From positions 1-14,325 of the forward strand of contig JBBDIO010000229.1 of assembly GCA_040880365.1 (NCBI GenBank): DNA of 14,325 nt, given 5' to 3'. Below the pieces are notes generated by a model. That model saw nothing but the letters and a program-made list of their open reading frames with translations. It was not told the DNA's origin and searched no databases. How positions within the stretch are numbered: the first letter of the stretch is position 1; each line of letters starts with the position of its first letter. Source of the stretch: JBBDIO01 sp040880365. GTDB taxonomy: Bacteria > Chloroflexota > Anaerolineae > Caldilineales > Caldilineaceae. The translations under genes and the position numbers were made by a program. Shown here one piece after another: positions 1-7,226 of this stretch.

Positions 1-3000
1 GTGCATGTCAGAGGACGGTCTTACCCTGAAACCACATCCCGATACTTGTCGGGGCGCACGCGTGTGCGATCCTTGCCCGCGGCAATTTTTGCCATGATTT
101 TGGCAATAAGCATGCTGCTGGGCCTCCACGCGCAAGCCCAGGCCCAGGCAGGATGTACTGGAGTTGCCTGTGTCAGCGCGGGCACCACCGTAGCAGAATT
201 GGATAGCACACAAAGCCCCCTACTCAATGCCCTGCTCGAAAGCCTGACCGGCGGCGAGGTCACGCTCAGCGCGGTCGAATACAACACACTCCTAGGTGCG
301 GATATCGAGCTGGGCGCGCTGTTGGACCAATTGCAGGCAGATTTGAGCCTGGGCACTCCCACCGAAGTGCTGGAGTCCGACATCACGCTGGGCCAATTGC
401 TAAATGCCGCCGCCGCGGTGAGCAACGATGCCCAGGTAGATGCCGTACTCAACGATCTGGCAGCAACGCTGGATCTGACATCTACTATACTGCTGGGCGA
501 TCTATTGCAGATTGAGATTGGCCCCGAGAGCTTTGCCGATATCGATCTCAATCTCTTTGAATTGATTATCGGCTCGGCCCAACTGTTCAACTCTGCAAAT
601 TTAGTCGGCACGCCCGCAGGAGTGGTCATCAGCGGCAGCGAGTTGGGGTTGGGTGATGCCATCGGCGACATCGTGCTGCGCGCCACCGTGATCGAAGCGC
701 CCGCTATTGTCTGCGGACCGGCAGGTTCCAGCTTCAATTCTGCAGCCATACGCGTCGCGCTCAATGTCAACCTGCTCGATGTGGAAAGTAACGACACAAT
801 TGGCCTGGGCGCGCTGTTGAACCTGTTAAATGTGAGTGTGACCGCAACCCTGGTTGATCTGGATATCTATCTGGAGATTGGCCGCGGAGAGGGCATCCTC
901 CAATCCATCGACGCCGTGACCGGCGCAGTTGATGTGGAGGCAACTCCGGGGCTGGTCAATCTCTATGTGGGGCAGATTGCCGATGCCGTCTTTTTCGACC
1001 GCGAGGCGACCATTTCTGCCGAGGATGTTGAACAGGGGGTCATCGGAACGGTTGCGCTACAGGCCCTGGGGCTGGGCACAAGCCTGATCGATATCAAGGC
1101 CAGAGCTGTGGCGTCGGGCGCCGATCCTGAACCCACTGTGCTGAACTTTACAGGCCCCTATCCCCAGACGCTGAGCACAGCAGTCGGGGCCGGCGCACTT
1201 GACAATCTGCTCATCGCGCTGCTGGAAAATCTGGAACTGGAAATCAGCCTGCTTGGCGGCTTTCTCAATCTGGATGGCCTGCTCGCATTTGTGGTGGAAC
1301 TGGTCGAGGACCTGATCGATGATGTGGTTTCACCGCTGTTGAACAGCCTGCTGGTGGATGCCGTGGATCCTGTGCTCGATGGGTTGGGTCTGGCAATTGG
1401 CAAGATGACCGTGACTGTTCTGGGCACCGAAAACCTCTGTCCGTCGCTCACCGTCACCAAGAGCCATGCGGGCAACTTCCTGGCCGGGGGCACGGGCACC
1501 TATAACATTGTGGTGCACAACGATGGCGACGGCCCGACTAGCGGCGCGATCACCGTGGTCGATACACTCCCCGCCGACCTGACCTATGCTAGCTTCCCCG
1601 GCAGCGGATGGACTTTTGAGGGCCAGAGCGGGCAGGAAGTGACCTTTAGCCACGCCGGGCCTTTGGCCGCAGGCGCAACGCTGCCCACCCTGCGTCTGGT
1701 GGTAGATGTAGACGAAGAAGCGTCGGGCACGGTGACCAACCAGGTCAGCGTAGATACGCCCGGCAATGACGACACCGGCAACAGCGACGACGACGACGAG
1801 ACGACCATCGTTGCCGTGCCGCCCGAAGACGCCTGTGCCGAGGAGGGGATCTGTCCCGCGTTGACTGTCGAAAAAACCCACCAGGGTGATTTCACCGCCG
1901 GCGAGGAAGGCATCTATTCCATCATCGTGCGCAACGATGGCGCGAATGTGACCACCGGCACGATTGTGGTGACGGATACCCTGCCCGCGGGCATAACCTT
2001 TGGCAGTTTCGGCGGCACAGGCTGGTCGCTGGTAACGAACAACGATCCCGTAATTGTCTTTAGCCATAACTTGCCGATTGAGCCGGGAGAAACGCTGCCG
2101 CTCCTGGCGTTGACAGTAGATGTAGACGCAGAGGCCAGCGGTACCGTCGTCAACAATGTGGTAGTAGACAGCGACGGCAATGTGGGTGGTGACGATAGCA
2201 ACACCGAAGACCCCACAACGATCATACCGCCGCCCACCTGCCCGGACCTGCCCAATTGCCCCGAGCTGCGGGTAGAAAAGAACCACACCGAAGATTTCGT
2301 GGCGGGCGAACAGGGCCAGTATACCATCCTGGTTCATAACGACGGCGCGGCCGCGGCCACCCAAATCGTGGTGACCGATACGCTGCCCACAGGGATGACG
2401 CTCGCCGATTTCAGCGGCAGCGGCTGGACCCAGCAGGATCAAATCGGACGCATGTCCATCTTCACCCATCCGGGGCCGCTTGCCCCCGCAGGCATCCTGG
2501 CGCCGCTGGTGCTCACCGTGGATGTGGCAGAAAGTGCCGAAGGCACGCTTATCAATCAGGTGCGCGTGGATGCGCCGGGCAATGTGCCGGACGACAGCCA
2601 GGAGGGAGAAGATCCCACGACCGTTATTCCGCCGCCCACCTGTCCGGATCTGGATGAATGTCCCTCGCTGACGGTTGCCAAGTCGCACACGGGCAACTTT
2701 GTGGCAGGCGGGCAAGGTGTCTATACCATCCGCGTCTCGAATGTGGGCACAGCCGCCACCAGTTCCAGCATTATCGTGTCCGATACGCTGCCCACGGGCA
2801 TGACCTATGCCGCCCATAGCGGCAGCGGTTGGGTACATCTGAGCAATGCCGGGCAAACCCAGCGTTTCGTCCATTCTGGGCCGGTCGCGCCGGGTGCATC
2901 ACTGCCCGATCTGCTGCTCACCGTAGATGTGGGGTCCGATAGCGCGGGGACGCATGTCAACAGCGTAAGCGTCTCGACCCAGGGCAATGTGCCCCACGAC

Positions 3001-4320
3001 GATGCCCTGGATGAAGATTCTACGCAGGTGGTAGAAGGAACCGGCAGCGATCAGTGTGCCTCTGATGATATCTGCCCGGCGTTGAGCATTGGCAAATCGC
3101 ATAGCGGCAACTTTGTCGCCGGTGGGCAGGGCGTCTATGCCATCGAGGTGAATAATAGCGGCTCGGCTGCCACGACGGGCGCGATTACGGTGATAGATAC
3201 CCTCCCCGTGGGCATGAGCTATGCCGGGCATACGGGCCTGGGCTGGCAGCTCAGTGAAGAAAACGGACAGACGCTGAGCTTCACCCATGCCGGACCGGTT
3301 GCGCCGGGCGCCAGTCTGCCCACGCTCTATCTAACCGTAGATATCAGCAACGAAGCCAGCGGCACGGTGGTCAACAGCGTCACCGCCGAGACACCCGACA
3401 ACCTGAATGAAGGCGACAGTGATGACGAGGATTCGACCACCATTGTGCCGTCCGGCGATGCCACTACGCTTTGCCAGCAAGAGCAGGTCTGCCCCGCGCT
3501 ACGTCTCGAAAAGACAGCTGTGGGCGATTTCATGGCCGGCGATGTGGGGCAATATCGCTTCACCGTCCAGAACATAGGCGTCGCGAGCACATATGGCGCG
3601 ATCCATATCACCGACACGCTGCCCAGCGGAATGACCTATCAGTCCCACGCGGGCGAAGGCTGGACCGTTGCCAGCCAGAACGGGCAGACCGTTGCCCTCA
3701 CCCATCCGGGGCCGCTCGCGCCGGGCGAAAGCTTGCCTGTACTAACTATCAATGTGAACATTGATGAAGGCATGGAAGGCGAGAAGGTGAATTCGGCGGT
3801 AGTGAGCACCCCCGGCAATATTGGCGGGACAGAGGTGGATGTGGAGACGGTGGATGTTGTGCCGAATAGTTCGTGCCCTGCCGAAGGCGCTTGCCCTTCG
3901 CTTGTGGTCGAAAAGCGCCACGCGGGCAACTTCCGCGCCGGCGCAGTCGGGGTCTATAGCATCACCGTGCGCAATACGGGCACAGGCGCGACCCAGGGCG
4001 CAATCAGCGTGGAGGATACGCTGCCCGAAGGCATGAGCTATGCCACCCACAGCGGCAGCGGCTGGACGCTGGAAGGGCAGGAGGGGCGCACACTCTTCTT
4101 CACCCACGACGGTCCGCTGGCGGCGGATAGCGAGCTGCCCGTCCTGCGGCTGACCGTGCTGGTGAGCCGAAAAGCCACGGGCACGCTGGTCAACCAGGTC
4201 GCGGCAGATACACCCGGCAATGTGGCGAACGAAGGCCAGAGTGGCGAAGATGCCACGGTGATCGATGCGCTGGGTAGGTTCTATGTGCCCGCCATCGAAA
4301 AGGCCATGCCTATCGAATAA
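1..4320 (+). CDS. Large secreted protein: TadG-like N-terminal region plus seven DUF11 repeats
   Basis: Predicted exported surface or matrix protein of up to 1439 residues; exact role unknown. A hydrophobic signal peptide (core about residues 25-43, then Ala-Gln repeats ending near residue 50) is followed by about 430 residues rich in Leu/Asp/Gly. This part resembles the C-terminal region of TadG-like (Tad/Flp pilus assembly) proteins: 'VIEAPAIVCGPAG', 'TPGLVNLYVGQIADAVFF', 'LNFTGPYPQT' and 'LLVDAVDPVLDGLGLAIG'. From Cys480 there are seven DUF11 domains starting at residues 480, 618, 753, 887, 1025, 1164 and 1298, each with 'CPxLxVxK', 'DTLP', 'GxGW' and 'GN' landmarks. DUF11 domains are Ig-like folds of secreted proteins. 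The C-terminus lacks an LPXTG motif or membrane helix and ends with 'RFYVPAIEK'. The start is uncertain: the frame is open to the window edge, GTG at 1 gives a long n-region, and in-frame GTG at 64, after a GGGGCG stretch, gives a more compact signal peptide. The gene may begin upstream of the window. TadG resemblance is from memory of the family. Confidence 0.85.
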   Translation: MHVRGRSYPETTSRYLSGRTRVRSLPAAIFAMILAISMLLGLHAQAQAQAGCTGVACVSAGTTVAELDSTQSPLLNALLESLTGGEVTLSAVEYNTLLGADIELGALLDQLQADLSLGTPTEVLESDITLGQLLNAAAAVSNDAQVDAVLNDLAATLDLTSTILLGDLLQIEIGPESFADIDLNLFELIIGSAQLFNSANLVGTPAGVVISGSELGLGDAIGDIVLRATVIEAPAIVCGPAGSSFNSAAIRVALNVNLLDVESNDTIGLGALLNLLNVSVTATLVDLDIYLEIGRGEGILQSIDAVTGAVDVEATPGLVNLYVGQIADAVFFDREATISAEDVEQGVIGTVALQALGLGTSLIDIKARAVASGADPEPTVLNFTGPYPQTLSTAVGAGALDNLLIALLENLELEISLLGGFLNLDGLLAFVVELVEDLIDDVVSPLLNSLLVDAVDPVLDGLGLAIGKMTVTVLGTENLCPSLTVTKSHAGNFLAGGTGTYNIVVHNDGDGPTSGAITVVDTLPADLTYASFPGSGWTFEGQSGQEVTFSHAGPLAAGATLPTLRLVVDVDEEASGTVTNQVSVDTPGNDDTGNSDDDDETTIVAVPPEDACAEEGICPALTVEKTHQGDFTAGEEGIYSIIVRNDGANVTTGTIVVTDTLPAGITFGSFGGTGWSLVTNNDPVIVFSHNLPIEPGETLPLLALTVDVDAEASGTVVNNVVVDSDGNVGGDDSNTEDPTTIIPPPTCPDLPNCPELRVEKNHTEDFVAGEQGQYTILVHNDGAAAATQIVVTDTLPTGMTLADFSGSGWTQQDQIGRMSIFTHPGPLAPAGILAPLVLTVDVAESAEGTLINQVRVDAPGNVPDDSQEGEDPTTVIPPPTCPDLDECPSLTVAKSHTGNFVAGGQGVYTIRVSNVGTAATSSSIIVSDTLPTGMTYAAHSGSGWVHLSNAGQTQRFVHSGPVAPGASLPDLLLTVDVGSDSAGTHVNSVSVSTQGNVPHDDALDEDSTQVVEGTGSDQCASDDICPALSIGKSHSGNFVAGGQGVYAIEVNNSGSAATTGAITVIDTLPVGMSYAGHTGLGWQLSEENGQTLSFTHAGPVAPGASLPTLYLTVDISNEASGTVVNSVTAETPDNLNEGDSDDEDSTTIVPSGDATTLCQQEQVCPALRLEKTAVGDFMAGDVGQYRFTVQNIGVASTYGAIHITDTLPSGMTYQSHAGEGWTVASQNGQTVALTHPGPLAPGESLPVLTINVNIDEGMEGEKVNSAVVSTPGNIGGTEVDVETVDVVPNSSCPAEGACPSLVVEKRHAGNFRAGAVGVYSITVRNTGTGATQGAISVEDTLPEGMSYATHSGSGWTLEGQEGRTLFFTHDGPLAADSELPVLRLTVLVSRKATGTLVNQVAADTPGNVANEGQSGEDATVIDALGRFYVPAIEKAMPIE
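1438..4272 (+). repeat. Array of seven DUF11-coding repeats
   Basis: Seven coding repeats start at 1438, 1852, 2257, 2659, 3073, 3490 and 3892, with spacings of 134-139 codons. Each begins with a Cys-Pro pair and shares the order CPxLxVxK, AGxxGxYxIxVxNxG, DTLPxGM, GSGW, FTHxGPxAPG, LPxLxLTVDV, GTxVNxV and TPGN, followed by an acidic tail. Repeats 4 and 5 are closest to each other (both have 'NFVAGGQGVY' and 'HSGPVAPGASLP' or 'HAGPVAPGASLP'), which suggests recent duplication. Repeat 6 is the most diverged and lacks the Asp/Glu cluster. Confidence 0.9.
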
Positions 4321-4341
4321 ACCAACCCGGTTCTTCGCACC

Positions 4342-4376
4342 AGTGTGGGGGTGAGCACACGGCCCACCCCCACACT
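4342..4376 (+). terminator. Hairpin just after the DUF11 gene
   Basis: A perfect 12-bp stem (AGTGTGGGGGTG at 4342-4353 pairing with CACCCCCACACT at 4365-4376) encloses an 11-base loop, 21 bases after the stop codon. The position suits transcription termination or mRNA 3'-end protection, but no T-run follows, so a classical intrinsic terminator is not proven. Confidence 0.5.
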
Positions 4377-4393
4377 ATCACACGCAATCAGAT

Positions 4394-4456
4394 ACAATTA
4401 CCCACAGCACAGGCGGGGCGGCAATCTGTCGCCCCGCCTGTGCTGTGGGTAATTGT
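4394..4456. repeat. Perfect 27-bp inverted repeat with 9-base loop
   Basis: The arm at 4394-4420 (beginning ACAATTACCCACAGC) is exactly the reverse complement of 4430-4456; the loop is GCAATCTGT. A GAT trinucleotide lies directly on both sides (4391-4393 and 4457-4459). The arms contain GGCGGGGCG and are AT-rich only at the outer ends. There is no T-run on either side. It could be a second, very stable terminator hairpin of the DUF11 gene, or a small palindromic mobile or repetitive element; the sequence alone does not decide. Confidence 0.75.
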
Positions 4457-4524
4457 GATGCCAAACACGTTTACCGCCGCCGCTATCCACCCTGGCAAAA
4501 AATGTTTTCGTCTCCCCCGGTTGC

Positions 4525-4533
4525 TGCTATACT
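4525..4533 (+). promoter_or_regulatory. Extended -10 promoter candidate for the phosphohexomutase gene
   Basis: TGCTATACT matches an extended -10 element (TGn plus TATACT, five of six to TATAAT). No good -35 box is visible at the usual distance (TTTTCG at 4505-4510), which is tolerated with extended -10 promoters. It would give a leader of about 35 bases containing a good AGGAGG ribosome binding site at 4566-4571. Confidence 0.4.
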
Positions 4534-4575
4534 GGATAGACCAATCTTGGGCAGCATACACCAGCAGGAGGCGGC

Positions 4576-6060
4576 ATGAGCGATATTAAATTCGGGACGG
4601 ACGGTTGGCGCGGTCGAATCGCCGACGATTACACCTTTGCCAATATTCGACGCTGTGCCCAGGGCTTTGCCCAATATCTATTGGCAATTGCCCAAAGCGA
4701 CGGCCCGCACGCAGATGCAAAAAGCCCGCCCAGTGTGCCCCCCAGTGTGCCCCCCAGTGTGATCGTGGGCTATGATCGCCGCTTTGCCGCCGAAGATTTC
4801 GCGGCGGCGGCGGCCGAAGTGCTGGCGGGCAACGGTCTCAAGGTCTTTCTGACCCCCACCGCGACCCCCACGCCGGTGATCAGCTTTGCCGCGCCCCACA
4901 AAGGCGCGCTGGGCGCGGTCAACCTGACCGCCAGCCACAATCCGCCCCAGGATGGCGGGTTCAAGGTGCGCGATGCCCACGGCGGCGCAGTGGACCCCGA
5001 AGGTCTGCGCCAGATCGAAGCCGCCATCCCGCCCGCCAGCGCAGCCGACACCATCCCCCGGCTGGCCTATAAAGACGCGCTGGCCCAGGGCAAAATTGAG
5101 CTTTATGACCCCAAAGCCGATTATCTCCAGCATCTGGCCCAGCTAATCGATGTGCAGCCCATCCGCGACGCCGGTTTGAAAATTGTGGTAGACAATATGT
5201 GGGGCAACGGCGCAGGCTGGTTGACCGAAATTCTGGGCGGCGGCAAAACCGAGATTATCGAAGTCCACAAAGACCGCAATCCCATTTTCCCGGAAATGAA
5301 ACGCCCCGAACCCATTCCGCCCAATATCGACGCCGGTTTGGCCTATGGCAAAGCCGTGGGCGCCGATTGCGTCTGTATTTTCGATGGCGACGCCGACCGC
5401 TGCGGGCTGGGCGATGAAAATGGCGAGTTCGTGGATCAGCTGCGCGTCTATGCGCTGCTGGCCTATTATCTGCTGGAAGTGCGCGGGCTGCGCGGCCCCA
5501 TTGTCAAGACCATCAGCACCACATCCATGCTGGATAAGCTGGGCAAAGCCTATGATGTGCCGGTCATCAGCACGGGTGTGGGCTTCAAATATGTCGCGCC
5601 CGCTATTTTGGAACACGACGCGCTCATCGGCGGCGAAGAAAGCGGCGGCTATGCCTTCCGCGGCCATGTGCCCGAACGTGACGGGATTCTGGCCAATCTC
5701 TATTTGCTGGATTTTATGGTACGCACTGGCAAAACGCCATCCCAACTGGTCGAAATGCTCTTTGCCAAAGTGGGGCCACACTACTACGACCGCATCGACA
5801 TCCGGCTGACGGGCAACGCCATGAAAGAGGATGCGCGCGCCCGCCTGGACAGCCTGAAAGCCGAAGCGCTGACGCTGGGCGGGCATGGCGTGGCGGAAAT
5901 TGTCACGCTGGATGGCTACAAGTTTGTCATGGACGATGGCGGCTGGCTGCTGGTCCGTTTTTCGGGCACCGAACCGCTTATCCGCGTCTACACCGAAACC
6001 ACCGACGGCCCCGCCGTGGCGCAGATTCTGGAAGATGGGCGCGCGCTGGCAGGCGTCTAG
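4576..6060 (+). CDS. Phosphoglucomutase/phosphomannomutase family protein
   Basis: Alpha-D-phosphohexomutase: interconverts hexose 1- and 6-phosphates through a phosphoserine enzyme and supplies sugar nucleotides for glycans and storage polymers; cytosolic. All four family signatures are present in order: N-terminal 'FGTDGWRGRIADD'; catalytic Ser120 in 'TASHNP'; Mg-binding loop 'DGDADR' (Asp270, Asp272, Asp274); sugar-recognition loop 'GGEESGG' (352-358); and C-terminal phosphate loop 'RFSGTEP' (461-467). The 494-residue length is within the family range. ATG at 4576 is supported by AGGAGG four bases upstream. An unusual insert around residues 40-62, before 'VIVGYDRRF', contains three PPSV repeats. 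Substrate preference (glucose or mannose) cannot be read from sequence. It appears to be a single-gene unit with its own promoter. Confidence 0.95.
   Translation: MSDIKFGTDGWRGRIADDYTFANIRRCAQGFAQYLLAIAQSDGPHADAKSPPSVPPSVPPSVIVGYDRRFAAEDFAAAAAEVLAGNGLKVFLTPTATPTPVISFAAPHKGALGAVNLTASHNPPQDGGFKVRDAHGGAVDPEGLRQIEAAIPPASAADTIPRLAYKDALAQGKIELYDPKADYLQHLAQLIDVQPIRDAGLKIVVDNMWGNGAGWLTEILGGGKTEIIEVHKDRNPIFPEMKRPEPIPPNIDAGLAYGKAVGADCVCIFDGDADRCGLGDENGEFVDQLRVYALLAYYLLEVRGLRGPIVKTISTTSMLDKLGKAYDVPVISTGVGFKYVAPAILEHDALIGGEESGGYAFRGHVPERDGILANLYLLDFMVRTGKTPSQLVEMLFAKVGPHYYDRIDIRLTGNAMKEDARARLDSLKAEALTLGGHGVAEIVTLDGYKFVMDDGGWLLVRFSGTEPLIRVYTETTDGPAVAQILEDGRALAGV
4726..4761 (+). repeat. In-frame 12-bp tandem triplication (PPSV x3)
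   Basis: Three 12-base units (CCGCCCAGTGTG, then CCCCCCAGTGTG twice) lie head to tail, in frame, and encode Pro-Pro-Ser-Val three times (residues 51-62 of the phosphohexomutase). They fall in an N-terminal loop outside the catalytic motifs. Units 2 and 3 are identical, indicating recent slippage or duplication. Confidence 0.9.
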
Positions 6061-6081
6061 CTTGGGAAAAAATGGTGTATG

Positions 6082-6118
6082 CGGGCATGTCATATGTCAT
6101 ATATACGGGTATGTCATA
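6082..6118. promoter_or_regulatory. Direct repeats CGGGYATGTCATA between the mutase and tatD
   Basis: CGGGCATGTCATA (6082-6094) and CGGGTATGTCATA (6106-6118) are near-identical direct repeats spaced 24 bases apart. A further ATGTCAT at 6094-6100 makes three copies of ATGTCAT in about 31 bases. The AT-rich stretch stands out from the GC-rich surroundings. It might be a regulator binding site for the tatD run, but no regulator is identified. A weak promoter-like pair follows (TTTACC at 6141-6146, 17 bases, TAAACT at 6164-6169). The rest of the 6061-6335 spacer holds no gene. Confidence 0.35.
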
Positions 6119-6274
6119 TAAAGTGTGGAGAGTACCCTACTTTACCCGGAATTTCGTATGTGATAAACTGAACAATCGTTAAATCCGGCTGCCCAGCCGT
6201 CAATTTGGACAATATTTGGGCAATAAATGCGGGTGAAAGTCGGCCCGCATGTGGAAATGAACTCTGTAGAAAAA

Positions 6275-6315
6275 ACGGTGTTGCGGGCGCGCATCCACGC
6301 CCGTTGCAGAACCGT
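6275..6315 (+). other. Two-tier stem-loop in the tatD leader
   Basis: Outer arms ACGGT (6275-6279) and ACCGT (6311-6315) flank an inner stem CGGGCG (6284-6289) and CGCCCG (6298-6303) with an 8-base loop. The structure ends about 20 bases before the preferred tatD start. It could influence translation or be a processed 5' leader; complementarity is observed, function is inferred. Confidence 0.35.
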
Positions 6316-6335
6316 AGATCAGGTTGGATAGACCG

Positions 6336-7217
6336 ATGCTGGTGGATAGCCATTGCCATTTAGATGTCACACAATTTGATGCGGATCGCGCCGCCGTTTT
6401 GGCGCGGGCGCAAGCCGCAGGTGTGGGTCTGATTGTGAACCCCGGCATCGACCTGCAACACAGCCGCCAGGCCGTGGCGCTTGCCCAGGCCCAACCGGCT
6501 GTGTATGCGGCGGTGGGCATCCATCCCAATTCTGCCGATAGCTGGACCGAGGCAGTAGGTGAAACGCTGGCGCATTTGGCGCACGACCCGGCCAGCAAAG
6601 TGGTCGCCTATGGCGAAATCGGGCTGGATTATTATTGGGATAAAGTGCCCAAGGCGACCCAGCACCAGGCGTTCGAGGCCCAATTGGAGCTGGCCGCGGG
6701 GCTGGGGTTGCCGGTCATCATCCACAATCGGGAAGCGGATGCCGATGTGGCGGCGATTTTGGCAAGCTGGGTCAACAGCGCGGCATTTCGCGCCTCGCCC
6801 CTGGCCCAACGGCCCTATGCAGGCGTCATGCACGCCTTTGGCGGCGATGCAGCAATGGCAGAGACGGCCTATGGCTGGAATTTTGTGCTCAGTCTGGGTG
6901 GCCCGGTCACTTTCAAGAATGCCCGGCGGCTGCACGCATTGGCACCCCTGTTGCGTCTGGATCGGCTGATGCTGGAGACCGACGCGCCCTATCTGACACC
7001 CCATCCCCATCGGGGACAGCGCAACGAACCGGCCTATGTGGAATTGGTCTGCACCCAGTTGGCAGCGCTATTGGATACAAGCTATGCCACAAGCTATACC
7101 ACAAGCTATACCCAGGTGGCGCAACAAACCACGGCGACCGCGCTGCGCTTTTTTGGTCTGGATGCAGATGCAACCGGCCCGGCGCCCACCACAGCCCGCG
7201 CCCAGGGACAGCGGTGA
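6336..7217 (+). CDS. tatD: TatD family metal-dependent hydrolase (DNase)
   Basis: TatD/YcfH-type amidohydrolase-fold enzyme; family members are metal-dependent 3'-5' DNases of the cytosol. The metal-ligand pattern is intact: 'SHCHLD' (His6, His8), 'GEIGLDYYWD' (Glu94), 'HNRE' (His130), 'MHAFGG' (His166) and 'LETDAPYLTPHPHRG' (Asp216), with the usual 'RNEPAYV' after it. The preferred start is ATG at 6336, because the family begins directly with M-LVDSHCHLD; an in-frame TTG at 6324 would add four residues. No strong ribosome binding site is visible. At 293 residues it is longer than the usual about 260: it has extra residues before MHAFGG, a TSY repeat at 248-259 and a loose Ala/Pro-rich tail. 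It is first of three closely packed genes (9 bases to the next). Confidence 0.93.
   Translation: MLVDSHCHLDVTQFDADRAAVLARAQAAGVGLIVNPGIDLQHSRQAVALAQAQPAVYAAVGIHPNSADSWTEAVGETLAHLAHDPASKVVAYGEIGLDYYWDKVPKATQHQAFEAQLELAAGLGLPVIIHNREADADVAAILASWVNSAAFRASPLAQRPYAGVMHAFGGDAAMAETAYGWNFVLSLGGPVTFKNARRLHALAPLLRLDRLMLETDAPYLTPHPHRGQRNEPAYVELVCTQLAALLDTSYATSYTTSYTQVAQQTTATALRFFGLDADATGPAPTTARAQGQR
7077..7112 (+). repeat. In-frame 12-bp tandem triplication (TSY-A/T x3)
   Basis: Units ACAAGCTATGCC, ACAAGCTATACC and ACAAGCTATACC are arranged head to tail and encode TSYA-TSYT-TSYT near the TatD C-terminus, after the last metal ligand. Units 2 and 3 are identical and unit 1 differs by one base. Confidence 0.9.
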
Positions 7218-7226
7218 CCGGCTGAG

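Noticed and set aside
1330..2874. Antisense open frame of 514 codons opposite the DUF11 repeats
   Set aside because: It mirrors the regular codon pattern of the repeats on the other strand, matches no family I know, and has no ribosome binding site; the plus-strand reading is clearly coding.
1438..4272. The regular repeats as a CRISPR or phage tail-fibre array
   Set aside because: Period is about 400 bp, the reading frame is open throughout and the repeats are DUF11 domains; there is no short direct-repeat and spacer structure.
5143..6093. Minus-strand open frame of 316 codons opposite the phosphohexomutase
   Set aside because: It covers the conserved metal, sugar and phosphate motifs of the mutase in antisense and shows no motif of its own.
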